Of a DNA stretch of 64,000 nucleotides, positions 27,694 to 36,354 are shown piece after piece. The position numbers and the translations under genes are program-made. Position 1 is the stretch's first letter; every line of letters starts with the position of its first letter. Origin of the DNA: Roseospirillum parvum (lineage in GTDB: Bacteria; Pseudomonadota; Alphaproteobacteria; Rhodospirillales; Rhodospirillaceae); the NCBI RefSeq assembly GCF_900100455.1, contig NZ_FNCV01000002.1, positions 62,001 through 126,000 on the forward strand. The letters run 5' to 3'. The notes under the pieces were generated by a model, which saw only the letters and a program-made list of their open reading frames with translations, was not told where the DNA came from and searched no databases.

Positions 27694-28071
27694 TCAACGG
27701 CTTATCGTGCCTGCCGGAGGCGGAATGGTCCGCCCCTCTGGTACACGGCGGCGGGCCTTCTGCGCCTCGATCCGCTCTTGCTGTTCGGCGGCGAGGCGGA
27801 GGGCTTCGGCGAAGGGCCGCGGGATGGCCGGGGCCTGCTCCTTCAGGGCCGCTTCCATCTCGTTGAAGCGCTCGATGTGTTGGCGGGTGAAATGCCGCCC
27901 CCAAGATGGACGATGGGGATGGGGCCAAAGGCCTCGAACCGCCCAGCGGCGGCGGCGGCGCCCGCCTTGTCCCCCGCCATGGTTGCCAGTAGGCTCCGAC
28001 AATCTGACTCCGCTGGGGGGGCGCGGTGGCGGTGCCATGGCGTCCCCGGCGGCCTGTCCTGTTGTGCCCAC
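27694..28071 (-). CDS. Doubtful short gene or gene remnant between tRNA-Gln and hsdM
   Basis: This open frame of 125 codons runs antisense to the hsdM leader. Only the C-terminal half looks protein-like ([41 protein letters not shown]), suggesting a charged helical segment. The N-terminal half is Pro/Gly/Arg-rich, as random GC-rich frames are. It may be the end of a gene cut by arrival of the island. I recognise no family, and no start codon is supported. Otherwise the 420-bp gap before hsdM shows nothing clear. Confidence 0.3.
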   Translation of the reverse strand: MGTTGQAAGDAMAPPPRPPSGVRLSEPTGNHGGGQGGRRRRRWAVRGLWPHPHRPSWGRHFTRQHIERFNEMEAALKEQAPAIPRPFAEALRLAAEQQERIEAQKARRRVPEGRTIPPPAGTISR

Positions 28072-28091
28072 CCTCGAGGACCCCTGCCCCG

Positions 28092-29834
28092 ATGAACCAG
28101 CAATCCCTGTCCGCCTTCATCTGGTCGGTCGCGGACACCCTGCGCGGCAACTACAAGCAATCGGAATACGGTCGCGTCATTCTGCCGTTCACGGTCCTGC
28201 GGCGGCTGGATTGTGTCCTTCAGCCGACCAAGCAGACAGTGCTGGAGGAGTTCAAGGCGAAAGAGACGATGGGCATCAACCCGGCGCCCTTTCTTCTTCG
28301 CGCCTCGGGGCAGGCGTTCTTCAACACGTCATCCCTCGACATGAAGACGCTGATGGGGGACCCGGACAACATCCGGGAGAACCTCTACAGCTACCTCAAT
28401 GGCTTCTCCGCCGCTGTCCGCGACATCTTCGAGAGCTTCGAGTTCCACACCCAGATCGAGCGCCTGACCAAGGCCGGGCTGCTCTATCGGGTGACCGAGC
28501 AGTTCGCCGGGATCGACCTGCACCCGGACCATGTCAGCAACCATCAGATGGGCCTCGTCTTCGAGGAGCTGATCCGACGGTTCGCGGAGTTGTCCAACGA
28601 GACGGCCGGTGAGCACTTCACCCCCCGCGAGGTCATCCGCCTGATGGTCAACCTGATCTTCATCGAAGACGACGACGCGTTGTCCAAGCCGGGGATCGTC
28701 CGCACCATCTACGACCCCACGGCGGGGACCGGCGGGATGCTGTCCATCGCCGGCGAACACCTGGAAGAGCTGAACCCCGAGGCCAGCCTGACGGTCTTCG
28801 GCCAGGAGCTGAACCCCGAATCCTACGCCATCTGCAAGGCGGACATGCTGATCAAGGGTCAGGACGTGTCCAACATCGTGTTCGGCAACACGCTGTCCGA
28901 CGACGGGCACCCGGGCCGGCGGTTCGACTACATGCTCTCCAACCCGCCGTTCGGCGTCGAGTGGAAGAACGTCCAGAAGGAGGTCAAGAAGGAGCACGAC
29001 CAGCAGGGCTTCGACGGCCGCTTCGGCCCCGGCCTGCCGCGCGTGTCGGATGGCTCCATGCTGTTCCTCCTGCACCTGATCAGCAAGATGCGACCCGCGA
29101 CGCAGGGAGGCAGCCGCTTCGGCATCGTCCTCAACGGCTCGCCCCTGTTCACCGGCGGCGCGGGCAGCGGCGAGAGCGAAATCCGCCGCTATGTGCTGGA
29201 AAACGACCTCCTGGAGGCCATCGTCGGGCTGCCCACGGACATGTTCTACAACACCGGCATCAGCACCTATGTGTGGATCGTCAGCAACCACAAGCCCGCG
29301 CACCGCAAGGGCAAGGTGCAGTTGATCGACGCCAGCGGCATGTGGCGGAAAATGCGCAAGAGCCTGGGCTCCAAGCGCAAGGAGCTGTCGGACGCCCACA
29401 TCGCGGAGATCACCCGCCTGTTCGGCCAGTTCGTCGAGGCGGAGCAGGACGGCAAGCCGATCAGCCGCCTCTTCGACAACGAGGACTTCGGCTACCGCAC
29501 CATCACCGTGGAGCGGCCGGAGCGCGACGAGGCGGGCGCCATCGTCCTCGGCCAGCGCGGCAAGATGAAGGGCAAGCCGGTCGCCGACAGCAAGCTGCGC
29601 GACACCGAGAACGTGCCCCTCAAGGAGGACGTGGAAGCCTATTTCGAGCGCGAGGTCCTGCCCCATGCCCCGGATGCCTGGATCGACCCCGACAAGACCA
29701 GGATCGGCTACGAGATTCCCTTCAACCGCCACTTCTACGTCTTCACCCCGCCCCGCCCGCTGGCGGAGATCGACGCCGACCTCAAGCAGACCACCGACCG
29801 CATCAAGGCGATGATCGAGGGGCTGTCGGCATGA
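28092..29834 (+). CDS. hsdM: Type I restriction-modification system, DNA methyltransferase subunit
   Basis: This 580-aa N6-adenine methyltransferase has an N-terminal helical HsdM_N domain ([21 protein letters not shown]), AdoMet motif [12 protein letters not shown] and catalytic motif [12 protein letters not shown] start at ATG 28092 (MNQQSLSAF). It forms the M2S methylase with HsdS and the R2M2S nuclease with HsdR. The stop overlaps the next gene start (ATGA). The operon order is hsdM - RhuM remnant - hsdS - fic - hsdR. Confidence 0.95.
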   Translation: MNQQSLSAFIWSVADTLRGNYKQSEYGRVILPFTVLRRLDCVLQPTKQTVLEEFKAKETMGINPAPFLLRASGQAFFNTSSLDMKTLMGDPDNIRENLYSYLNGFSAAVRDIFESFEFHTQIERLTKAGLLYRVTEQFAGIDLHPDHVSNHQMGLVFEELIRRFAELSNETAGEHFTPREVIRLMVNLIFIEDDDALSKPGIVRTIYDPTAGTGGMLSIAGEHLEELNPEASLTVFGQELNPESYAICKADMLIKGQDVSNIVFGNTLSDDGHPGRRFDYMLSNPPFGVEWKNVQKEVKKEHDQQGFDGRFGPGLPRVSDGSMLFLLHLISKMRPATQGGSRFGIVLNGSPLFTGGAGSGESEIRRYVLENDLLEAIVGLPTDMFYNTGISTYVWIVSNHKPAHRKGKVQLIDASGMWRKMRKSLGSKRKELSDAHIAEITRLFGQFVEAEQDGKPISRLFDNEDFGYRTITVERPERDEAGAIVLGQRGKMKGKPVADSKLRDTENVPLKEDVEAYFEREVLPHAPDAWIDPDKTRIGYEIPFNRHFYVFTPPRPLAEIDADLKQTTDRIKAMIEGLSA

Positions 29835-30163
29835 GCGGCAACGTCATCCCGTACAACACCGAGGACGGGGAGCTGACCAAAGGGTCAGTTGTCAAGGAAT
29901 CCTTGACCACTGCCTCGGACGGCAGGCGGCACCGGACGAAGCTGGCGGATCGCGCCGTCCTGAGCCATGCGGGCAGCGTCAGCCACCAGCAGATGCTGAA
30001 AATCATCGATGACCGCTACGCCACCTTCGACGCCGCCCGACGCACCGCCGAGGCGGACACCGCCGAGCGCGAGCACGCCCAGGAGGTCGAGGCGGAACTG
30101 AAGCGCCTCGCCAGCACCGCCGCCAAGGCCGGGCGGGGCAAGAAGCCGGGAGGGGAGGAATGA
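29831..30163 (+). pseudogene. Collapsed RhuM-family gene with in-frame internal deletions
   Basis: This 110-aa reading frame joins three separated pieces of the roughly 330-aa RhuM family. They are the N-terminal IPYNTEDG (residues 6-13), the segment ELTKGSVVKESLTTASDG (14-31) that normally lies about 50 residues later, and the C-terminal DRAVLSHAGSVSHQQ...YATFDAARR (40-70). The HTH-like region and most of the core are missing. It overlaps hsdM and hsdS by 4 bases each, so translation through the operon is kept. It may survive as a linker ORF or small protein. The assignment rests on remembered family sequence. Confidence 0.6.
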
Positions 30164-31494
30164 GCTTCCCGGCATATTCCGCCTACAAGGACAGCGGCGT
30201 TGCTGGCATTGAGGCGGTGCCCGCCGATTGGTCTATCCTGCCGCTCAAGGCAACGGCATCGTGGAACGACGATGTCCTGCCCGAGACGACCCCCTTTGAC
30301 CACGTTATTCAGTATGTGGAGATTTCTGGCGTCGACCCGATGGCCGGCATTTTCGATGTCACCAAGATCGCCTTCGCAGATGCGCCCTCGCGAGCGAGGC
30401 GGAAGGTCAGAGATGGTGACGTTCTAGTTTCCACCGTTCGCACGTACCTAAGAGCCATCGCCCCGGTCGTCGCACCACCCGAGAACATGATTGCCTCAAC
30501 GGGTTTCGCTGTCGTTCGGCCGCGAGGTGTCCACTCCGGCTATCTCAGCTATCTCCTTCGCTCAGAGTACATTGTCGGTGAGATCATCTCACGCTCGGTC
30601 GGAGTGAGCTACCCCGCGATCAGTGCGAACGAGCTGATGCGGATCAAGGCGCCGATGCCCGCTGATCGCGCGGAGCAAGCCGCCATCGCCGCGTTTCTCG
30701 ACCGGGAGACCGGCAAGATCGACGCGCTGGTGGCCGAGCAGGAGAAGTTGATCGACCTGCTCAAGGAGAAGCGGCAGGCGGTCATCTCCCACGCCGTCAC
30801 CAAAGGCCTCGACCCGAACGCCCCGATGAAGGACAGCGGCGTGGAATGGCTGGGCGAGGTGCCGGAGCACTGGGAGGTGGTGAAACTTCGGCGAGTAGTT
30901 GAAACCGTCCAAACTGGTGGTACGCCCTCCTCTGCGCCCCCGGAGGCCGAAATCGACGGAGGCGTCGACTGGTTTACTCCCGGGGACTTCTCAGGGGCCA
31001 TCCGTACTGGCAGCGCCGCAAAGAAGGTGCCGCCCGAGGCAGTCCAAGCTGGAGAGGTAAAGGTTTTTCCTCCCGGCTCTGTCCTGGTGGTGGGAATCGG
31101 AGCTACCCTTGGAAAGGCCGCGTTTCTTTCGGTCCCTGCATCGGCAAACCAGCAGATTAACACTATTCTGCCAAGCCCGAGCCTGGATGGGCTGTTTCTC
31201 GCGTACTCGTTGTCAGGCAAGGTGGCCGAGATGCGGTTCCTGTCCAACGCGAGCACCATTGGGATCATGAACCAGGAGAAAACAAAGGAAATCTGGTTGG
31301 CTGTCCCGCCACTGAACGAACAGAGGCGAATAGCAAGCTATATTGACCGCTGTGGCGCAACTTTTGATGCGCTCATTACCGAATCCCAACGTGCCATCGA
31401 CCTCCTCAAGGAACGCCGCGCGGCCCTCATCTCGGCCGCCGTCACCGGCAAGATCGACGTACGGGGACTGGTGACGCAGGAGGAGGCCGCGTGA
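30160..31494 (+). CDS. hsdS: Type I restriction-modification system, specificity subunit
   Basis: This 444-aa protein has two target-recognition domains (about residues 15-165 and 235-385), each followed by a conserved helical spacer. The spacers include IDLLKEKRQAVISHAVTKG and LLKERRAALISAAVTGKID. The link MKDSGVEWLGEVPEHWEV begins the second half. TRD1 and TRD2 DNA is visibly richer in AT than the rest of the operon, as expected for exchangeable recognition domains. The target sequence cannot be predicted by eye. It overlaps the fic start (GTGA). Confidence 0.95.
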   Translation: MSFPAYSAYKDSGVAGIEAVPADWSILPLKATASWNDDVLPETTPFDHVIQYVEISGVDPMAGIFDVTKIAFADAPSRARRKVRDGDVLVSTVRTYLRAIAPVVAPPENMIASTGFAVVRPRGVHSGYLSYLLRSEYIVGEIISRSVGVSYPAISANELMRIKAPMPADRAEQAAIAAFLDRETGKIDALVAEQEKLIDLLKEKRQAVISHAVTKGLDPNAPMKDSGVEWLGEVPEHWEVVKLRRVVETVQTGGTPSSAPPEAEIDGGVDWFTPGDFSGAIRTGSAAKKVPPEAVQAGEVKVFPPGSVLVVGIGATLGKAAFLSVPASANQQINTILPSPSLDGLFLAYSLSGKVAEMRFLSNASTIGIMNQEKTKEIWLAVPPLNEQRRIASYIDRCGATFDALITESQRAIDLLKERRAALISAAVTGKIDVRGLVTQEEAA

Positions 31495-32624
31495 AGTTCG
31501 AAACCTTCAAGGCGGGGCGCTGGGAGCAGCGGTACCGGTACAAGAGCTTCGAGCCGGTACCGGTGAACCACGAATGGGTCTGGGAAAACCCGGGCGTCAA
31601 CACGCTGCTGGAGGCGGCCAACAGGGCGCTTGGAGAGCTGAACGCCTTCTCGCTGATCGTCCCCGACATCGACCTGTTCATCCAGATGCACGTGGTCAAG
31701 GAAGCGCAGACCTCAAGCCGCATCGAGGGCACGCAGACCGGCATCGACGAAGCCTTGATGCCCGAGGAGCAGATCGAGCCGGAAAAGCGCGACGACTGGC
31801 GGGAGGTGCGCAACTATATCAGCGCCGTCAACGCCGCCATCGCGGAACTGGACACACTGCCACTGTCCAACCGGCTGCTGAAGCAGACCCACGCGACCCT
31901 GATGCAGGGGGTGCGCGGTGAGCACAAGATGCCGGGCGAGTTCCGCAGCAGCCAGAACTGGATCGGCGGCTCCAGCGTGGCGGATGCGGTGTTCATCCCG
32001 CCCCACCCCGACGGGGTTCCCGATCTGATGAGCGACCTTGAGAAGTTCTGGCACAACGAGGCCGTGACCGTGCCGCATCTCGTTCGGGTCGCGATCAGCC
32101 ACTATCAGTTCGAGACCATCCACCCCTTCCTGGACGGCAACGGGCGCATAGGCCGCCTGATGATCCCGCTGTACCTGATCTCGCACGGGCTGCTCAGCAA
32201 GCCATCGCTCTATCTCTCGGACTTTTTCGAGCGCAACCGGGCGGCCTACTATGATGCCTTGATGCGGGTGCGCCTCGCCAACGACATCATCCACTGGGTG
32301 AAGTTCTTCCTGAACGGGATCGCCGAGACAGCCACCAAGGGGCGCGGCGTTTTCCGACAAATCCTGAGCCTGCGCACCGAGGTGGAGCAGGCGGTCATGA
32401 CCCTGGGGAAGCGAACGCCCAACGCCCGGCAGCTTCTGAACATGCTCTATCGCAGGCCGATCGTGTCGGCCTCCGATATCGAGGCGGAGTTGAACATCAG
32501 CACCCCAACCGCGAATGCCCTGATCCGGGACTTCATCCGGTTGGGCATTCTGGTGGAGATAACGGGCCAGCGGCGGATGCGGGCCTATGCGTTTGATCGT
32601 TACCTAGCGCTGTTCCTTAGTTAA
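31491..32624 (+). CDS. Fic-family protein with N-terminal inhibitory motif and C-terminal winged helix
   Basis: This 377-aa protein starts with GTG at 31491 behind GGAGGAGG. The catalytic loop HPFLDGNGRIGRL (about residue 207) is the complete HPFx(D/E)GNGRxxR motif for AMP transfer. The N-terminal SSRIEGT matches the (S/T)xxxE(G/N) autoinhibitory helix, so this is a class II Fic. The last 60 residues (SASDIEAELNIST, TANALIRDFIRLGIL) look like a DNA-binding winged helix. It lies inside the hsd operon, between hsdS and hsdR, in the position of an accessory regulator. The target of modification is unknown. Confidence 0.9.
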   Translation: MKFETFKAGRWEQRYRYKSFEPVPVNHEWVWENPGVNTLLEAANRALGELNAFSLIVPDIDLFIQMHVVKEAQTSSRIEGTQTGIDEALMPEEQIEPEKRDDWREVRNYISAVNAAIAELDTLPLSNRLLKQTHATLMQGVRGEHKMPGEFRSSQNWIGGSSVADAVFIPPHPDGVPDLMSDLEKFWHNEAVTVPHLVRVAISHYQFETIHPFLDGNGRIGRLMIPLYLISHGLLSKPSLYLSDFFERNRAAYYDALMRVRLANDIIHWVKFFLNGIAETATKGRGVFRQILSLRTEVEQAVMTLGKRTPNARQLLNMLYRRPIVSASDIEAELNISTPTANALIRDFIRLGILVEITGQRRMRAYAFDRYLALFLS

Positions 32625-32668
32625 GGAAAACGCACTTCCCTTAACCAAGACACGCGCGGAGTTAAGGG
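32613..32668. promoter_or_regulatory. Cluster of GTTAAGG boxes between fic and hsdR
   Basis: Three GTTAAGG half-sites lie within 56 bases: 32620-32626 on the plus strand, CCCTTAACC at 32638-32646 on the minus strand and GTTAAGGG at 32661-32668 on the plus strand. The first is part of a perfect palindrome (TTCCTTA-GT-TAAGGAA), and the latter two form an 8-bp inverted repeat. They surround the fic stop codon and precede hsdR by about 130 bp. They could be an operator for the winged helix of Fic, or a transcription attenuator. Confidence 0.5.
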
Positions 32669-32800
32669 AGCCGGGGGAGGAAAGCCCATGTGCCTGCTTG
32701 CGGGCATGGGCCCTCGGGTCGCGGGGAGCCGTCAGGGCACGGGCGAAACCTACAAGGCCTGGGAAGCGGGCCAACTGGGGACGGGGGCACGGGAGCCGGA

Positions 32801-35800
32801 ATGAGCCTGCACAAGGAAATCGAGTTCGAGAACGACATCTGCGCCCATCTGGCGGCCCATGGCTGGCTCTACGACCCGGCCGACGCGGCGGCCCATGACC
32901 GCAAGCGGGCGTTGTTCCCGGCCGATGTCCTGGCCTGGGTCCAGGCGACCCAGCCGAAGGCCTGGGAGGGGCTGACCAACAGCCACGGGGCGGCGGCGCA
33001 AGAGGTGCTGCTCGACCGCCTGCGCACGCAACTGGACGACCGGGGCACCCTGGACGTGCTGCGCTTCGGGGTGGAAATGCTGGGCCTGCGGCAGCCTCTG
33101 AGCCTCGCCCAGTTCAAGCCGGCGCTGGGCATGAACGCCGACCTTGAGGCCCGCTACGCGGCCAACCGGCTGCGGGTGGTGCGGCAGGTCCGCTACTCCA
33201 TCCACAACGAGAACTGCCTCGATCTGGTGCTGTTCCTCAACGGCATCCCGGTCGCCACGGCGGAGTTGAAAAGCGACTTCACCCAGGCGGTCGAGGACGC
33301 CGTGGACCAGTACCGCTTCGACCGCCCCCCGAAGCCCAAGGGGCAGGGCGCGGCGGAACCCCTGCTCGACTTCCCCGGCGGTGCCCTGGTCCACTTCGCG
33401 GTCAGCAACTCCCATGTCCGCATGACGACACGGCTGGCCGGGCCGCGGACCGTCTTCCTGCCCTTCGACCGGGGCGACGACGGGGCGGCGGGCAATCCGC
33501 CGAACCCCAACGGCCACCCCACGGCCTACCTGTGGGAAGAGGTCTGGGAACGGGAAAGCTGGCTGGAGATTCTGGGCCGCTACATGGTCGCCCTGCGCGA
33601 CAGCAAGAAGCGGATCGACACGGTCATCTTCCCCCGCTACCACCAGCTCGACGCCACCCGCAAGCTGGTCGGGGCGGTCCTGGCCGAGGGACCGGGGCAG
33701 AAGTACCTGATCCAGCACTCGGCCGGGTCGGGCAAGACCAACTCCATCGCCTGGACGGCCCACTTCCTGGCCGACCTGCACAACGACCAGCACGAAAAGC
33801 TGTTCGACTCCATCCTGGTGGTCAGCGACCGCACGGTCCTCGACAGCCAGCTCCAGGAGGCCATCTTCGCCTTCGAGCGCACCACCGGCGTGGTGGAGAG
33901 CATCACCGGCGACCAACAGAGCAAGAGCAGCCAACTCGCCAAGGCCCTGGCGGGGGACAAGAAGATCGTCGTCTGCACCATCCAGACCTTCCCCTTCGCC
34001 CTCCAGACCGTGCAGAAACTGGCGGCAACCGAGGGCAAGCGGTTCGCGGTGATCGCCGATGAGGCGCACTCCTCGCAGTCCGGCGCCTCGTCGTCGATGC
34101 TGAAGCAGGTGCTCTCGGCCGAGGAGATCAAGGAGCTCGAGGACGGCGGGGAGGTCAGCAACGAGGACATCCTGGCCGCCCAGATGACCGCGCGGGCGAA
34201 CCCGGGCGGCATCACCTACGTCGCCTTCACGGCCACGCCCAAGGCCAAGACACTGCAAATGTTCGGCCGCCGCCCGGACCCGTCCCGGCCCCCCGGGCCG
34301 GGGAACCTGCCGCAGCCCTTCCATGTGTACGCCATGCGTCAGGCCATCGAGGAAGGCTTCATCCTCGACGTGCTGCGCAACTACACGCCCTACAAGATGG
34401 CCTTCAAGCTGGCCAGCGGCGGCCGGGAATGGGACGAGCAGGAGGTCGAGCGCAGCGCCGCCATGAAGGGCATCATGCGCTGGGTCCGCCTGCATCCCTA
34501 CAACATCAGCCAGAAGGTCCAGGTGGTCGTCGAGCACTTCCGCGAAAACGTCGCGCCCCTTCTGGATGGCGGGGCCAAGGCGATGGTGGTCACCGCCAGC
34601 CGTCAGGAGGTGGTCCGCTGGCACATCGCCATGCGCAGGTACATCCAGGAGAAGGGCTACAGGATCGGGACGCTGGTCGCCTTCTCCGGCGAGGTGAGGG
34701 ACGACGAGGTCGCCCCCGACGGCGTGACCGAGACCAGCAAGGACCTCAATCCGGCCCTCAACGGTCGGGACATGCGCAAGGCGTTCGACACCGACGAGTT
34801 CCAGCTCCTGCTGGTCGCCAACAAGTTCCAGACCGGCTTCGATCAGCCGAAGCTCTGCGGCATGTACGTGGACAAGCGCCTCGCCGGCATCCAGGCGGTG
34901 CAGACCCTGTCGCGCCTGAACCGGGCGCACCCGGGGAAGGACACCACCTACATCCTCGACTTCGTGAACGAGCCGGAAGACGTCCTGGCCGCCTTCAAGA
35001 CCTACCACGCAACGGCCGAGCTTGAGGCGACCACCGATCCGAACCTCGTCTTCGATCTGCGGGCCAAGCTGGACGCCGTGGGCCACTATGACGACCACGA
35101 GATTGAGCGCGTGGTCAGGGCGGAGTTGAACCCGAAGTCCTCCCAGGCACAGTTGGCGGCGGCGATTGAGCCGGTCGCGGACCGCCTGCTGAAGCGCTAC
35201 AAGGCGCTCCAGACCCAGGCCCAGGCGGCGAAGGCGGCCCAGGACGGCCAGCGGGAGAAGGACGCCAGGGACGAAATGGCGGCCCTGGTCGTGTTCAAGA
35301 ACGACATGGGGGCCTTCCTGCGGGCCTATTCGTTCCTGTCGCAGATTTTCGACTACGGCACCACGGCCGTCGAGAAACGGGCCATCTTCTTCCGCCGCCT
35401 TCTGCCGCTCCTGGACTTCGGGCGGGAGCGCGACGGGGTGGACCTGTCGGGGGTCCAACTCACCCACCACAATCTCCGCAACCGGGGTCAACGCGACCTG
35501 CCACTGGGCGAGGGCGAGGGCGACAGGATCAAGCCCATGACCGAGACCGGAAGCGGTCAGGTGCAGGACAAGGACAAGGTGCGCCTGAGCGAGGTCATCT
35601 CCAAGGTCAACGAACTGTTCGAGGGCGACCTGACGGACGGTGACAAGCTGAGCTTCGTCCATGCCCTCAAAGGCAAGCTGGAGGAGTCCGACGTCCTTGC
35701 CCAGCAGGCCGCGACCAACTCCAAGAGCCACTTCGCGGACTCCCCGAACCTCATGAGGGCCCTCGAGGAGGCCATCATGGACGCCCTCACCGCCCACAGC

Positions 35801-35929
35801 AGCATGAGCCGCCAAGCGCTGGACTCAAAGCAGGTCCAACACGGCCTGCGCGACATCCTGCTCAACCAGGCCGGGTTGTACGAAGCCCTCCGCAGCCGGG
35901 GCGCCGGCGGCACTTCCGCCCATCCCTGA
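32801..35929 (+). CDS. hsdR: Type I restriction-modification system, endonuclease/translocase subunit
   Basis: This 1042-aa protein starts at ATG 32801 (MSLHKEIEFEND) with GGAG upstream. The N-terminal PD-(D/E)XK nuclease region includes VATAELKSDFTQ. The SF2 translocase has HSAGSGKTNS (Walker A), DEAHSSQSG and FTATPK. A helical C-terminus contacts the methylase core. It is full length and intact, so restriction should be functional if HsdM and HsdS are active. A 176-bp gap with the GTTAAGG boxes separates it from fic, allowing separate control of restriction. Confidence 0.94.
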   Translation: MSLHKEIEFENDICAHLAAHGWLYDPADAAAHDRKRALFPADVLAWVQATQPKAWEGLTNSHGAAAQEVLLDRLRTQLDDRGTLDVLRFGVEMLGLRQPLSLAQFKPALGMNADLEARYAANRLRVVRQVRYSIHNENCLDLVLFLNGIPVATAELKSDFTQAVEDAVDQYRFDRPPKPKGQGAAEPLLDFPGGALVHFAVSNSHVRMTTRLAGPRTVFLPFDRGDDGAAGNPPNPNGHPTAYLWEEVWERESWLEILGRYMVALRDSKKRIDTVIFPRYHQLDATRKLVGAVLAEGPGQKYLIQHSAGSGKTNSIAWTAHFLADLHNDQHEKLFDSILVVSDRTVLDSQLQEAIFAFERTTGVVESITGDQQSKSSQLAKALAGDKKIVVCTIQTFPFALQTVQKLAATEGKRFAVIADEAHSSQSGASSSMLKQVLSAEEIKELEDGGEVSNEDILAAQMTARANPGGITYVAFTATPKAKTLQMFGRRPDPSRPPGPGNLPQPFHVYAMRQAIEEGFILDVLRNYTPYKMAFKLASGGREWDEQEVERSAAMKGIMRWVRLHPYNISQKVQVVVEHFRENVAPLLDGGAKAMVVTASRQEVVRWHIAMRRYIQEKGYRIGTLVAFSGEVRDDEVAPDGVTETSKDLNPALNGRDMRKAFDTDEFQLLLVANKFQTGFDQPKLCGMYVDKRLAGIQAVQTLSRLNRAHPGKDTTYILDFVNEPEDVLAAFKTYHATAELEATTDPNLVFDLRAKLDAVGHYDDHEIERVVRAELNPKSSQAQLAAAIEPVADRLLKRYKALQTQAQAAKAAQDGQREKDARDEMAALVVFKNDMGAFLRAYSFLSQIFDYGTTAVEKRAIFFRRLLPLLDFGRERDGVDLSGVQLTHHNLRNRGQRDLPLGEGEGDRIKPMTETGSGQVQDKDKVRLSEVISKVNELFEGDLTDGDKLSFVHALKGKLEESDVLAQQAATNSKSHFADSPNLMRALEEAIMDALTAHSSMSRQALDSKQVQHGLRDILLNQAGLYEALRSRGAGGTSAHP

Positions 35930-36006
35930 ACGCCCCCCGGATGGTGGTTGGGCCGGGGAGTCGCCAAGACTCACCGGCGGGCTTCCCTGGGGCCTCCACG
36001 GCCCTG

Positions 36007-36346
36007 TCAGGGACGGGGGTGGGCCGTCGCCTTCTCCGCGACGAACAGGTGTTGTTCGATGTCGCGGGGTTTCCTCGGTTTGCGGGCGCGGCGCTTGTAC
36101 TGGACAAGGGCCAGGGTGCCGGTCGGTGACCTGCCGATAGTCCAGGCCAAGGTCCCGGCCAAGGTTTCCGGCTGCGTCGCCTGGGCCTCGATCAGGCGGT
36201 CGGCAACCAGCCCCGAGGCCCGCGCCCTGGTGGCGTCGCGCACCAGGGCCCACACCTGCCAGCCGCGCCGGCGGTAGTCATCGACCAGGAACCGCCCCAG
36301 AGCGCCCCAGATGCCCGGTGGCGCCGGCGATGAGGCCGGCGCGCAC
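36007..36346 (-). pseudogene. Frameshifted and truncated NAD(P)-binding SDR gene at the island edge
   Basis: A GTG at 36346, just after the chemoreceptor stop, begins MRAGLIAGATGHLGR, the Rossmann start of an atypical SDR. A 10-bp tandem duplication (36293-36302 and 36303-36312, CGCCCCAGA repeated) then shifts the frame. Removing one copy joins GHLGR to FLVDDYRRRGWQVWALVRD and continues to ATQPETLAG. After about 36160 the sequence no longer looks like an SDR, so the remaining three-quarters of the gene is lost, presumably through insertion of the R-M island. Confidence 0.7.
36293..36312. repeat. 10-bp tandem duplication causing the SDR frameshift
   Basis: CGCCCCAGAG is followed directly by CGCCCCAGAT, identical in nine of ten bases. 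The duplication length is not a multiple of three and explains the loss of frame. Confidence 0.85.
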
Positions 36347-36354
36347 CGGAGCCC

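Noticed and set aside
27662-36303. CCGCCCCAG of the tRNA-Gln 3' end recurs at about 36292, suggesting an att repeat around the R-M island
   Set aside because: The match is only about nine GC-rich bases, lies inside the 10-bp duplication of the SDR gene, and no integrase gene is present. It is too short to claim an attachment site.
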